A DNA stretch of 64,000 nt from CAWBRT01 sp963791145 (GCA_963791145.1 CAWBRT010000009.1:316955-380954); one strand, 5' to 3'. Positions 17,405 through 26,778 are shown, counted from the stretch's first letter. Made by a program: numbers and translations. Notes: generated by a model not told the origin, from the sequence alone.

Positions 17405-18403
17405 CTACCTGCAATCCAAGACTGCCGCCCCTCGAATCGCGTCGTTCTTCAGCGCATTCAGAGCCCGATTGGCCTCGCGCAAGGGATAAATCTCGACCTG
17501 AGCCTTGATGGGAATCTCCGCCGCGATGCGCAGAAAATCGTTTCCGTCCTGCCGGGTGTTGTTGGCCACGCTGCGCACCACGCGCTCCTGGTAGAGCAGG
17601 TTGTAGTCGAGCGGCGGGATGGGGCTCATGTGAATGCCGCCGAGGGCGAGCACTCCGCCCTTGCGTAGGGCCTTGAGCGCCGCCGGCACGATCTCTCCCG
17701 CGGGAGCAAAAATAATCGCGCTGTCCAGCTTTACCGGAGGCTCGTCGACCGTTCCGCCAGCCCAGGCCGCGCCCAGCTCCAGCGCCAGCTGCTGATGCCG
17801 CTGGCCGCGAGTGGCGGCGTAGACCTCGACACCCCAATGGCGCGCCACCTGTATGGCGACGTGAGCGGCGGCGCCAAAGCCGTAGAGCCCGAGCCGTCCG
17901 CCGCGCTCGATTCCGGAGAGCCGCAGCGAGCGGAAGCCGATGATTCCCGCGCAGAGCAGCGGCGCCGCCTGCAGGTCGGCGAAACCTTCTGGGATCGGGT
18001 AGATCCAGTCCTCGGGAGCGACCGCGTACTCGGCGTAACCGCCATCGACGGTGTAGCCGGTGAACGAAGGATGATCGCAGAGGTTCTCCATGCCGCGCCG
18101 GCAGTATTCGCAGGTTTGGTCGGTGTGGTGCAGCCAGGCAATGCCGACCCGCGTTCCGGGCGCGAAGCGGTGCGCCGACTCTCCCAGCTTTTCGATCACA
18201 CCCACGATCTGGTGCCCGGGAATCAGCGGAAGCTTGCGCGTCGGCAGCTCGCCTTCAATCACGTGCAGATCGGTGCGGCAGACCGCGCAAGCATGCACGC
18301 GCACCAGCACCTCGCCCTTGGCCGGTTGCGGCGTGGGAACGTCGGTGAAGACGAGCGGATTGGTTTCAACCGGCGCAATCGAACTCAGCAAGCAGGCTTT
18401 CAT
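17405..18403 (-). CDS. Zinc-dependent alcohol dehydrogenase family protein
   Basis: 332 aa MDR enzyme of the AdhA-like type. Catalytic zinc residues appear in AVCRTDLH and GHQIVG. The structural zinc loop TDQTCEYCRRGMENLC has three cysteines, with Asp where the first is expected. The nucleotide-binding motif is LGLYGFGAAAHVA. ATG 18403 has GAGG just upstream; a GTG at 18430 is the alternative. It probably oxidises primary alcohols or reduces aldehydes. It is monocistronic, with a palindromic repeat in its upstream region. Confidence 0.85.
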   Translation of the reverse strand: MKACLLSSIAPVETNPLVFTDVPTPQPAKGEVLVRVHACAVCRTDLHVIEGELPTRKLPLIPGHQIVGVIEKLGESAHRFAPGTRVGIAWLHHTDQTCEYCRRGMENLCDHPSFTGYTVDGGYAEYAVAPEDWIYPIPEGFADLQAAPLLCAGIIGFRSLRLSGIERGGRLGLYGFGAAAHVAIQVARHWGVEVYAATRGQRHQQLALELGAAWAGGTVDEPPVKLDSAIIFAPAGEIVPAALKALRKGGVLALGGIHMSPIPPLDYNLLYQERVVRSVANNTRQDGNDFLRIAAEIPIKAQVEIYPLREANRALNALKNDAIRGAAVLDCR

Positions 18404-18466
18404 GGCCTCGACCGTGGGTGGTGAACCCACAGGAGAAGATTAAATCACACATCCAATCTTCCGCAG

Positions 18467-18570
18467 GGTCATCCTGAGGCGGAGCCGAAGGATCTGCTGT
18501 TCATTGGTGTTTTCGCAAAAGCAGATCCTTCGCCGTCGCGGCCAAAGACGCCGCTTGCTCAGGATGATCC
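18467..18570. repeat. GTCATCCTGAG palindromic element
   Basis: TCATCCTGAG at the left pairs with CTCAGGATGA at the right, and the inner AGCAGATCCTTCG pairs with CGAAGGATCTGCT. The same arrangement is at 54176-54290, and shorter relatives are at 24361-24411, 26190-26235, 26666-26713 and 35403-35442. All members are intergenic. Confidence 0.8.
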
Positions 18571-18595
18571 TCCAAAAGATTGGCGCGCATTCCCC

Positions 18596-19312
18596 TTAGC
18601 GCGGACTTTGCGATGACGCGCTCCTCGCCTCTTTCCCGTCCGCGTACATCTCCGGGAACATGCGCCGCAGGTTGGTGACCTTGGGAGCGTCGTAGATCAT
18701 GATATAGGGCTGGTGCGGATGGCTGGTGGCGTAATCCTGGTGGTATTCCTCGGCGGGATAGAAACCTTTGAGCGGAACCACCTGGGTCACGATTGGCTGC
18801 GGGAAGACGTGAGCCTTATCGAGCTGCGTGATGTAGGCGCTGGCGATGCGCTTCTGCTCCTCGTCGTTGTAGAAGATCGCCGAGCGGTATTGCGAGCCGG
18901 TATCGGGGCCCTGGTGGTTCAACTCCGTTGGATCGTGCGCCACCGAGAAGAAGATCCTGAGCAGTTGGCCGTAAGTCACCTTGGAAGCGTCATAGGTAAC
19001 CTTCACCGACTCGGCGTGCCCGGTATCTCCCGAGCAGACCCGCTCGTAATTGGCGGTCTCAGCCGCTCCTCCCGAGTAACCGGATACGACGCTGGTTACA
19101 CCCTTCACATGCTGGAACACTGCCTGGATTCCCCAGAAGCATCCACCTGCCACGACGACTGTTTTCTCGACCGAAGCTGACGCCAGCGGGGCGTCGACTT
19201 CGGCGGCGGGCACACTGACGCTGGTGGCATTGGCCGAGTTGCAGGCTAAGAAGCCGGCTACCGGCAGCAACAAACAAAGAATTGCAAGTACAGATAAGGT
19301 TGGGTTCGGCAT
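18596..19312 (-). CDS. msrA: Peptide-methionine (S)-S-oxide reductase MsrA, exported lipoprotein form
   Basis: 238 aa. The catalytic motif GGCFWG (about residue 58) and the downstream GYSGG, SGDTGHAE and HQGPDTGSQYRSAIF blocks are typical of MsrA, which reduces methionine-S-sulfoxide in proteins. ATG 19312 has AGGAG 8 nt upstream. An N-terminal hydrophobic segment ending LLPVAGFLAC looks like a lipoprotein signal with its Cys near residue 24, placing the enzyme outside the cytoplasmic membrane. No MsrB is adjacent. Confidence 0.92.
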   Translation of the reverse strand: MPNPTLSVLAILCLLLPVAGFLACNSANATSVSVPAAEVDAPLASASVEKTVVVAGGCFWGIQAVFQHVKGVTSVVSGYSGGAAETANYERVCSGDTGHAESVKVTYDASKVTYGQLLRIFFSVAHDPTELNHQGPDTGSQYRSAIFYNDEEQKRIASAYITQLDKAHVFPQPIVTQVVPLKGFYPAEEYHQDYATSHPHQPYIMIYDAPKVTNLRRMFPEMYADGKEARSASSQSPR

Positions 19313-19914
19313 GACACTCTCCTCGGCTAACGACACAGCCGGCAGCGGTTGTGTCGGCTGAAAACTACGCTACTTGTTAGGAGTGCCGAAACGGGCGAAG
19401 GTTGCAAGAATTTGGGGTGCGGCGATCCGGTGCCGGGCAGGCCGGCATTCCGAATACGTGACTTTCGTTGCGGGTTCCCGGAATACGCGACCAGGGAAGC
19501 ATTCTGCTGAAACAATCGACTGCTTGCTGAAATCTCAGTTCCTCTCAAAACACATCATGGTCGCGCTTGCCGGGACAGAAACCGAACCACGACTTGGCGC
19601 TGCTCCGCACCCCCGCCATGGCAAGCGCAATCGTCGCAGGGTGCCCGGAAGCTGCAAAATCCACAAGAGAGAACCGGAAGCCGAACGTTATCCGAAAATG
19701 CGGGTACTGTAAAGGCCCGCGCTGGCATCACCGCTTCGCCGCGGGGTTCTTGCGCGAACCGTTTTGTTCGCCCGGAAGGGCATTCGCTGGGAGTGGAATG
19801 GATTGCCGGGGAAAACCGGAGCCGGAGACCAAGGCGCGACCCAGGCCTTATACTGGGGAGCACTACGCGCTAAAAATTCACTGGATGAGCAGCACGAGAA
19901 ACAGGAGACGCTGA
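19313..19914. other. 600-base intergenic region, no gene seen
   Basis: Open frames here have no recognisable domain, no good ribosome site and mutually overlap in both strands. The segment contains a near-direct repeat, CCGAATACGTGAC and CGGAATACGCGAC (about 19448-19494). It must include the promoters of msrA (minus) and of the MmgE/PrpD gene (plus), the latter with the ribosome site ACAGGAGAC. Confidence 0.4.
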
Positions 19915-21330
19915 ATGAGCACCGAGGGCACAAAAGCAAAGCCGGAATCACTGACCGCCTATGTGGCCGACTTCATCACCTCTACCAAGTACACCGGCAT
20001 TCCGGAGCAGGTGATGCAGTTGGGCAAGAAATCCATTCTGGACGGGCTGGGATTGGCCCTGGCCGGCTCGGTCGCCAAGAGCGGCGAGATCGTGCGCCGT
20101 CACCTTGAAAGCCTCGCCTGCAGCCGCGGAACCAGCACCGTGATCGGCTCCAAGCTGCGCGTCCCCGCGCGTTTCGCCGCCTTTGCCAATGCCACGGCAA
20201 GCCACGCCGACGACTATGACGACACCCAACTCGCCGTGGCCAAGGATCGGGTCTACGGTCTGCTCACCCATCCCACCTCGCCGGTGCTTCCCGCCGTGCT
20301 GGCCGTGGCCGAGCGCGAGGGGCGCTCGGGACGCGACCTGCTGCAGGCCTATCAGGTCGGCGTCGAGGTCGAATGCAAGATCTCCGAAGCGATCAGTCCC
20401 CGGCATTATCAGGAAGGCTTTCACTCGACGGCTACCTGCGGCACCTTCGGGGCCGCCGCCGGACTGGCGAACCTCATCGGCTTGACGCCGGAGGTGACGC
20501 GCACAGCGTTGGGCATCGCCGGCAGCCAGTCAGCCGGGTTGCGCGAGAACTTCGGCCAGATGATGAAGCCCTTTCACGCCGGGCGCGCCGCCGAGAGCGG
20601 CGTGGTGGCCCTGGAATTCGCGCAGCTGGGCTTCACCGCCACCCCCGTTATCCTCGAAGCGCCGCGCGGCTTCTTCCGCGCCGCCGGCGGTGGCTATGAC
20701 GAGAACGCCATCCGCGGCAAGCTCGGCAAACCCTGGACGTTTGCCGACCCGGGAGTTTCCATCAAGCCCCATCCCTCCGGATCGCTCACCCATCCCGGCA
20801 TGACCCTGATGCTGTCGTTGATCAAGCAGCACGATATCCGTCCGGAACAGGTGGAGCACGTCAAGGTGGGGACCAACCAAAACATGCCCAACGCTCTGAT
20901 TCACCACCGGCCCACCACCGAGCTGCAGGCCAAGTTCAGCATGGAATTCTGCATGGCCATCCTGCTGCTCCGCCGCCGCGCCGGGCTGCCCGAGTTTACC
21001 GACGAGATCGTCAACAGCCCCGAAGTCAAGGCCATGATTGCCAAAGTAAACTTCGGTATTCATCCCGAGGCCGAGGCGGCCGGGTACGACAAGATGACCA
21101 CGATCATCGAGATCGCGCTCAAGGATGGCCGCAAGATCTCCGGGCGCGCCGATTTCGGCAAGGGAAGCCCAGCCAATCCGATGAGCTATGCCGAGGTGGC
21201 AGACAAGTTCCGGGAGTGCGCCAGCTTCAGCCGCTGGCCGTCGGAGAAAGCCGAGCGCGTAATTACCCTGGTCGAGAAGCTCGAAGCGCTTCCCAAGGTA
21301 TCCGAGCTCACCGCCCTGCTGGCGCAGTAA
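19915..21330 (+). CDS. MmgE/PrpD family protein
   Basis: 471 aa. The all-helical N-terminal domain (DGLGLALAGSVA; HADDYDDTQL near residues 97-106) and the C-terminal alpha/beta lid (SIKPHPSGSLTHPG, about 282-295) match the 2-methylcitrate dehydratase/cis-aconitate decarboxylase superfamily. The His-Asp-Asp segment and the KPHP-type loop are usual active-site features. The exact substrate is unknown. ATG 19915 follows AGGAG. An MFS carrier follows after 249 nt, so this may be a catabolic pair. Confidence 0.88.
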   Translation: MSTEGTKAKPESLTAYVADFITSTKYTGIPEQVMQLGKKSILDGLGLALAGSVAKSGEIVRRHLESLACSRGTSTVIGSKLRVPARFAAFANATASHADDYDDTQLAVAKDRVYGLLTHPTSPVLPAVLAVAEREGRSGRDLLQAYQVGVEVECKISEAISPRHYQEGFHSTATCGTFGAAAGLANLIGLTPEVTRTALGIAGSQSAGLRENFGQMMKPFHAGRAAESGVVALEFAQLGFTATPVILEAPRGFFRAAGGGYDENAIRGKLGKPWTFADPGVSIKPHPSGSLTHPGMTLMLSLIKQHDIRPEQVEHVKVGTNQNMPNALIHHRPTTELQAKFSMEFCMAILLLRRRAGLPEFTDEIVNSPEVKAMIAKVNFGIHPEAEAAGYDKMTTIIEIALKDGRKISGRADFGKGSPANPMSYAEVADKFRECASFSRWPSEKAERVITLVEKLEALPKVSELTALLAQ

Positions 21331-21579
21331 GCACCTTGGTCGCTGGAGGGATCTGAGAGCACCTGCTGAACCCTGGATAGTTGCAAGGTAGTTGAACCCT
21401 GCCCGGTTCAGCGATAAAGTTGGAGGGCTCAACTCGAGTTAGCAAGGACAGTGAACCACCCCGGGTGGATCTCGGGCGTCGCCGGAGCCGGCTTACCACG
21501 TCGCCTGTCCCGGGTGCTGGAGTAGTGGCTGGCAGCAATAATGCTCCAGAAGATATCTTAAAGAGGAAAAGGATCAATC

Positions 21580-22908
21580 ATGGAACCGAAGAGGAAGAAA
21601 GCGGGATGGGCGCGCTGGTACATCCTGATGTTGATCAGCTCGATGTATCTGATCACGTACCTGGACCGGGTGAACATTTCGATTGCAGGGCCCGTGATCG
21701 CGAAGGAATTTCACTTTAGCAAAGTCGTCATGGGCGTTATCTTTAGCGCGTTTGTGTGGGCCTATGCCTTGTTTCAGGTCCCCGGCGGGTGGCTGGGGGA
21801 CCGCTTCGGCCCGCACAAGGTGTTAGGCACGATCGTCTTCTATTGGTCGATTTTCACCATGGCGACCGTCAGGTGCGTCGGTGTGGTGTCGTTCTCGATC
21901 ATTCGTTTCCTGTTTGGAATAGGCGAAGGTGGGGCGTTTCCGACCGCTACACGGGCGATGCAGCTTTGGTTTCCGCGCGAGGAACGCGGCTTTGTGCAGG
22001 GCATCACTCACAGCGCCAGCCGCTTCGGCGCCGCCATTGCGCCGCCGATTATCGTCAGCCTCATGGTTGCCTACGGCTGGCGCTCCGCCTTTTGGGTGTG
22101 CGGTGCGGTTGGCATAGTCTGGTCCGTGCTGTGGTTTATCAGCTACCGCAACATGCCGGAAGACCACAAGTTCGTCAGCAAGGACGAGCTGGCTTTTATC
22201 CGCGGAACGGATGAGAACGGCAACATCAAGCAGCTCAATGTCAAGAAGAAGCCGACCGTACCCTGGGGCATGCTGCTCAAGTCGCCCAACATGTGGGCGA
22301 TCATGTGCGCCTACTTCACCTACGTCTATTGCCTATGGATATTCATAAGCTGGCTGCCTTCCTATCTGGTGGAGTACCGGCATTTCAGCTTGAAAGCAAT
22401 GGGCTGGTACGCCTCCATGCCGCTGTTCGCGGGCGTTATCGGCGATACAGTGGGCGGCTGGGCGACCGACTATCTCATGGTGAAGACCGGCAGGACGAAC
22501 TTCTCCCGGCGCATAGTGGCGATCATCGGCATGCTGGGCACGGTGGTCTTCATGGTGCCGGCGGCGATGACCAGCAGCCCTTACACCGCCATCTACTGCC
22601 TCACCGCCTCGATGTTCTTCCTGGAGTGCACCATCGGTCCCTCCTGGGCGGTTCCCATGGACGTCGGCGGCGAGTACTCCGGCACCGTCTCGGGCATGAT
22701 GAACATGGCCGGAAACATTGGCGGCGCGTTATCGCCGACCGTCTTCGGCATCCTGGTTCAGTTCGGCTCCTGGGTGGCTCCGTTCATCGTTTCCGCCTTG
22801 CTGCTCATCGTCGGCGCACTGATCTGGGCCTTCTGGCTGAAGCCTGAGGTCTCGGTGATCGAGAAGGGCGTAATCGCCGGGCAGCCGAGCATCGCTACGG
22901 CCAAGTAA
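21580..22908 (+). CDS. MFS transporter, anion:cation symporter type
   Basis: 442 aa with twelve predicted helices. YLITYLDRVNISIAGPVIA is the first helix and its loop, and GWLGDRFGPHKVLG is the loop 2-3 signature. These features fit the ACS family that carries sugar acids and other organic anions with protons. A central polar loop (KQLNVKKKPTVPWGMLLKSP) splits the two six-helix halves. AAAGAGGAAAAGGA precedes ATG 21580. Between the PrpD-like protein and the aminotransferase, it may import their substrate; this is inference. Confidence 0.88.
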   Translation: MEPKRKKAGWARWYILMLISSMYLITYLDRVNISIAGPVIAKEFHFSKVVMGVIFSAFVWAYALFQVPGGWLGDRFGPHKVLGTIVFYWSIFTMATVRCVGVVSFSIIRFLFGIGEGGAFPTATRAMQLWFPREERGFVQGITHSASRFGAAIAPPIIVSLMVAYGWRSAFWVCGAVGIVWSVLWFISYRNMPEDHKFVSKDELAFIRGTDENGNIKQLNVKKKPTVPWGMLLKSPNMWAIMCAYFTYVYCLWIFISWLPSYLVEYRHFSLKAMGWYASMPLFAGVIGDTVGGWATDYLMVKTGRTNFSRRIVAIIGMLGTVVFMVPAAMTSSPYTAIYCLTASMFFLECTIGPSWAVPMDVGGEYSGTVSGMMNMAGNIGGALSPTVFGILVQFGSWVAPFIVSALLLIVGALIWAFWLKPEVSVIEKGVIAGQPSIATAK

Positions 22909-23132
22909 CCAGCGCTCGACAAAAGCTAACCAGCCGCGGATTCAGGGTCGCTTCACCCGGATCCGCAATTTTTTTCTCCGCCACTTTTTGTCGGGTACTT
23001 CGTTTCCGAATCCGAGTGAACCTCCCGCCGGCGGCGATTCCGAGCCGCATAACCGGCGCATCGTTCTGATAACATTGAATCAACAACGAAGCGAGTAATT
23101 TTCATTCGCTGTTGCCATCCGAGGAGAACCCA

Positions 23133-24340
23133 ATGAAGCACCGTGCCGGCCGTCATTTCCTGCAAATTCCGGGACCAACCAACGTTCCCGACCGCGTTCT
23201 GCGGGCCATCGAGCGCCCCACCATCGACCATCGCGGACCGGAATTCGCCAAGCTGGGCAAGGAGGTGCTGGAAGGCTGCCGCGCCATCTTCCAGTGTGCC
23301 GGACCGGTCGTGATCTTTCCCTCCTCCGGCACCGGCGCCTGGGAAGCGGCCATCGTCAATACGCTTTCGCCGGGCGATCGCGTGCTGATGTACGAGACCG
23401 GCCAATTCGCCGTGCTCTGGCAGCAGATGGCCAAGCGGCTCGGGCTTCAAATGGAGTTCGTGCCGACCGACTGGCGTCACGGCGTCGACCCGGCCGACGT
23501 TGAGAAGCGCCTCGCGCGAAGATCGTTCGCATGCATTCAAGGCCGTGATGGTCGTGCACAACGAGACCTCGACCGGCGTGACCAGCCGCATCGGCGAGAT
23601 TCGCAAGGCCATCGACAAGGCGAAACATCCGGCGCTGTTCCTGGTCGACACCATCTCCTCGCTGGCCTCGATCGACTATCGCCACGACGCCTGGGGAGTC
23701 GACGTCACCGTCTCCTGCTCGCAGAAAGGCCTGATGCTGCCTCCGGGCCTGGGCTTCAACGCCATTTCCGAGAAGGCGCTGGCCGCCGGCAAGTCCAACC
23801 GCATGCCGCGCTCCTACTGGGATTGGGCGGAGATGCTGAAGCCCAACGCCAGCGGCTTTTTCCCTTATACGCCGGCCACCAACCTGCTCTACGGCCTGCG
23901 CGAAGCCATCAAGATGCTGCTGGACGAGGGGCTGGAGAATGTCTTCGCCCGCCACGACCGCCACGCCGCCGCCACACGTGCCGCCGTCCAGGCCTGGGGA
24001 CTCGAAGTGCTGGCGCTCGATCCGCGTGAGTACTCAAGCACGCTGACCGCGGTGCTGATGCCGGAGGGCTATGACGCCGACATGTTCCGCCAGGTGGCGC
24101 TGGACAAGTTCGACATCTCTCTCGGCACCGGCCTCGGCAAGGTGAAAGGCAAGGTCTTCCGCATCGGCCATCTCGGCGACTTTAACGATCTCATGCTGAT
24201 GGGCTCGCTCGCCGGAGTGGAGATGGGACTGAGCGCGGCCGGAGTGCCGCACAACGCCGGCGGCGTGCAGGCAGCCATGAACCTGCTGATGAAGAGCACC
24301 GACCGCGGTCGAGCAGCCGGTCGGCGCTGGCACCCGTTAG
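23133..24340 (+). CDS. Class V aminotransferase, serine/alanine--glyoxylate type (two frameshifts)
   Basis: About 401 aa. PLP-dependent fold: N-terminal HFLQIPGPTNVPDRVL, SSGTGAWEAAIVN, HNETSTGV, DTISSLAS and the PLP Lys in CSQKGLMLPPG. The family moves amino groups between serine or alanine and glyoxylate. ATG 23133 has GAGGAG upstream. One extra C near 23517 breaks the frame between VEKRLA and EDRSHAFKAVMVVHNE. A second extra base near 24300 removes the natural stop: the corrected end reads TTAVEQPVGAGTR and stops at 24340. Uncorrected, the frame would run on into a repeat. Confidence 0.88.
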
Positions 24341-24673
24341 CGGCCGAGAACCCCGGGGCGTGTCATCCTGAGGTCGCGAAGTTTCGCGCGACCGAAGGAT
24401 CTGCTTTTGTTGATGCGCTACCTACAGCTACTGTCATCGGCGCGAGCGTGGTTACTACGGCGCAGGGGTGGCTTGTATCAGGGCACGGCTTCAGAGCGTG
24501 GGAACCTCCGTTGCGGCGAGGAAGTGGAACAAACAATACCGAGCGCCGCGTAGCGGCAATGTTCGTTAGCCCAGCGCTTCAACGCTGGGGAGCGGGGAAA
24601 TAATCGAGCCCCGTAGGGGCGGTGCTTAGCCTTTTCTGGAATTCATTCTGATTGCGAAACGCAAGGCTTAAAC
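24341..24673. other. Intergenic region built of palindromic repeats
   Basis: After the corrected stop of the aminotransferase, this holds a GTCATCCTGAG element (24361-24411), AGCCCAGCGCTTCAACGCTGGG (about 24570-24591) and GCCCCGTAGGGGC (about 24607-24619). The frame crossing it is only open because of the frameshift upstream. Confidence 0.6.
24361..24411. repeat. GTCATCCTGAG element, partial
   Basis: Begins GTCATCCTGAGGTCGCGAAG, folds with CGCGCGACC, then GAAGGATCTGCTTTTG. It lacks the right half seen in the full copies at 18467 and 54176. Confidence 0.6.
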
Positions 24674-25594
24674 ATGATTGATCTGGGCAAACAGGAACAC
24701 GGCGGCGAACTCTGGAATCTGCCTCGCCGCGATTTTCTGCGCCACGTGACGCCCGGAGGCGCGGCCACGATGATTGCTCCTTTGCTCGCGCAGGCCGAGG
24801 CTGGCGGCGGCAGTCCACTCTTCGCCCAGGCGATGTCGGCCAAGCCGGCCGATGCCAGCGCGCGGCCCGCGCTCTCCTACGAGGGCGCGAGCACCGTCGG
24901 CACCAACATCATGCCGGAAGCCACTAAGCTGTTCGCCGCCAAAACCGGAGTGACGTTCAGCTTCATCGGCAATGCCGGAGCCGATGCCGGTTTCAAAGCG
25001 GCGGTCGAGAAGCGGGCTACCTTCGGCGGCGTGGCCCGCGAGTTGACCGAGATCGAAAAGAAGATGGTCACCGCCCACGAGGTGATCGGCTGGGATGTGA
25101 TGGGCGTCTTCGTGCACGCGCGCAATCCGGTGAAGGGGCTGACGCGGGCCCAGCTCAAGGAGATCTTCGCCGGGCGCGCTACCAACTGGAAACAGTTCGG
25201 CGGGGCGGACCGGCCCATCACCGTCTACAGCGAGAGGCTCACCGGCGGGCGCGCCACGGTAAAAGCCTTCAAGGACATGGTGCTCGGCAGCGACCAGTAC
25301 GGGCCGCTGAAGGAACTCGACGACGCCACTGACTGCGTGCAAGATGTAGCCAAAGACGAGGGCGGCATTACCGCCTCTTCCATGTCATTTGCCATTGCTG
25401 GAATCCGTGCGCTTACCATGGATGGCGCCCCGGCGGACAAATCAGGCGTGCAGAGCGGCAAGTATCCACTCAAGCGTCCGCTGATCCTGGTCACGAATGA
25501 ACCGCCTGCCGGCAATGTGAAAAAGTTCCTGGACTTCATGCTCACGCCAGAGGCTCAGCAGATCGTGGGGCGGAAGTTCGTGGTGGCGAAGTAG
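24674..25594 (+). CDS. PBP-like substrate-binding protein (PstS-type), Tat-like signal
   Basis: 306 aa. The N-terminus LPRRDFLRHV followed by a weakly hydrophobic stretch resembles a twin-arginine signal. The mature part begins LSYEGASTVGTNIMPEA and fits the PBP-like fold of phosphate-binding proteins (segments VFVHARNPVKGLTRAQLKEI, GGITASSMSFA, FLDFMLTPEAQQIVG). PstS-like proteins bind phosphate or related oxyanions in the periplasm, but the phosphate-loop residues are not clearly conserved and no pst permease is nearby. It may be a sensor or scavenger. Confidence 0.8.
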   Translation: MIDLGKQEHGGELWNLPRRDFLRHVTPGGAATMIAPLLAQAEAGGGSPLFAQAMSAKPADASARPALSYEGASTVGTNIMPEATKLFAAKTGVTFSFIGNAGADAGFKAAVEKRATFGGVARELTEIEKKMVTAHEVIGWDVMGVFVHARNPVKGLTRAQLKEIFAGRATNWKQFGGADRPITVYSERLTGGRATVKAFKDMVLGSDQYGPLKELDDATDCVQDVAKDEGGITASSMSFAIAGIRALTMDGAPADKSGVQSGKYPLKRPLILVTNEPPAGNVKKFLDFMLTPEAQQIVGRKFVVAK

Positions 25595-25650
25595 AAAGAA
25601 GCGCGTATGATGATGCCTGCAAAAATCTGCGAAAGACGAAGAGGACAAAA

Positions 25651-26169
25651 TTGGACGCCGTGAACGACGACAGACTAGCGAAGGTACATGAGGCTGGATT
25701 TCTGGCGGAAAAGAACGAACGCGGCTGCTGCCAGTGCGTACTCCTCGCGGTACGGGATTTGTACGATGTGCCGCCGCAAGCCTTTCAGGCGGCAAGCGGG
25801 CTTTCCGGCGGGATCGGCCTTAGCGGTGAGGGGCCATGTGGCGCATTCCTCGGCGGGGCTATGCTGATCAGCAGCCTGTTTGGGCGCAGTATCGACAATC
25901 TGAGCGACAAGGGCGCCATGCGCAAATCGGCAGCGTACGTACGGAAATTCAAAGAATACTTCGATGCCGAATACGGAAGTTTCAACTGCGCCGACATCCA
26001 ACGTAAGATCATGGGACGAGGCGGATTCAAGCTGTATATTCCCGAGGAGTATCAGGCATTCGAGTCTCTCGGCGGGCACGACGACAAATGCACCAACGTT
26101 GTCGGCAAGGCGGCGGTGTGGCTGGTGAAGACGATTGCAGAGATCAGATCAGTAGAAGGCGCGTCCTAA
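25651..26169 (+). CDS. C_GCAxxG_C_C family (redox-type) protein
   Basis: 172 aa. The cysteine pattern is that of the C_GCAxxG_C_C family: CCQC (about residues 26-29), GPCGAFLGG (about 61-69), FNCADI (about 112) and KCTNVV (about 147). These small proteins are thought to bind metal or cofactors through the conserved cysteines; the role is not established. The start is TTG 25651, the only candidate near the domain edge. It lies 56 nt after the binding-protein gene and may share its transcript. Confidence 0.75.
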   Translation: MDAVNDDRLAKVHEAGFLAEKNERGCCQCVLLAVRDLYDVPPQAFQAASGLSGGIGLSGEGPCGAFLGGAMLISSLFGRSIDNLSDKGAMRKSAAYVRKFKEYFDAEYGSFNCADIQRKIMGRGGFKLYIPEEYQAFESLGGHDDKCTNVVGKAAVWLVKTIAEIRSVEGAS

Positions 26170-26189
26170 CCTATTGTTGAATTCCAACA

Positions 26190-26235
26190 GTCGAGCGAAG
26201 AATCTGCTTTTTCCAAGCTAAACAGCAGATCTTTC
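26190..26235. repeat. Degenerate GATCTGCT palindrome
   Basis: GAAGAATCTGCTTTT and AACAGCAGATCTTTC form a stem. It is a decayed relative of the inner arm of the GTCATCCTGAG element. Confidence 0.45.
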
Positions 26236-26337
26236 AGCCAACATCAGGTCTCAGGGTGCTTGGAGCGAGCCGCCCGGGGGACGAGGTGAGCCTTAGTACC
26301 ACCGGCGTAGTACGCTGGATAGGTAAAGGACGGAACC

Positions 26338-26517
26338 GTGGCCAGGAAGAAGAAACAGAAGTTCAGCGCTACCAAGGCGGTGAAGTCTGCCGCCCGCGAG
26401 CACCTGGGGATGCCGTCCCCGACCAGGGTGGTTCCGGACGCCAAATCCAAGGCCGCGCGGAGAGCCAAGAAACACAGGCGTTCTACCGATGAGTTCTTGG
26501 CGGAAGAAGCTAAGTGA
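26338..26517 (+). CDS. Small basic protein, 59 aa, unknown
   Basis: GTG 26338 is preceded by AAAGGA about 8 nt upstream. The peptide begins MARKKKQKFSATKAVKSAAR, continues with a short Pro-rich turn and ends RSTDEFLAEEAK, so a very basic first 50 residues are capped by an acidic tail. No membrane segment or Cys. It could bind nucleic acid. I do not recognise a family. The stop overlaps a second small frame (GTGA). Confidence 0.6.
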   Translation: MARKKKQKFSATKAVKSAAREHLGMPSPTRVVPDAKSKAARRAKKHRRSTDEFLAEEAK

Positions 26518-26663
26518 CTGAGATAGATAATCCGGACCAACCTCTTCGGGCCTATGCGGTCTCATCGATTGCGCCGCTCAACAATTTCGAAAGAGTTGCT
26601 CACCAAAGCGCCGGCAGAACGTCTATACGGGAAGATGTGCCCCCTGACGTCCCCCTGTTTTGA
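26514..26663 (+). CDS. Possible coupled small ORF, 49 aa
   Basis: GTG 26514 overlaps the stop of the basic small protein by four bases (GTGA), with GGAAG upstream. The peptide begins MTEIDNPDQPLRAYAVSSIA and ends DVPPDVPLF. No recognised family. The overlap and codon texture favour a real gene, but the size makes chance possible. Confidence 0.3.
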   Translation: MTEIDNPDQPLRAYAVSSIAPLNNFERVAHQSAGRTSIREDVPPDVPLF

Positions 26664-26665
26664 GG

Positions 26666-26713
26666 TGTCGTCCTGAGGTGGAGCGCCAGCTGAGTCGCTC
26701 CCTTAGGATGACA
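26666..26713. repeat. GTCGTCCTGAG/TTAGGATGAC palindrome
   Basis: Short member of the GTCATCCTGAG family: GTCGTCCTGAG at the left and CTTAGGATGAC at the right, with GAGCG...CGCTC inside. Confidence 0.55.
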
Positions 26714-26778
26714 CCCAGACCCAATCCAGAAATATCGTAATAGCTTCAGCCCACAGAAAAACCCGCGCCCAAGACTGG

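Noticed and set aside
24341..24603. C-terminal extension of the aminotransferase across repeats
   Set aside because: Created by a frameshift near 24300; the corrected frame stops at 24340, and the extension runs through palindromic repeats.
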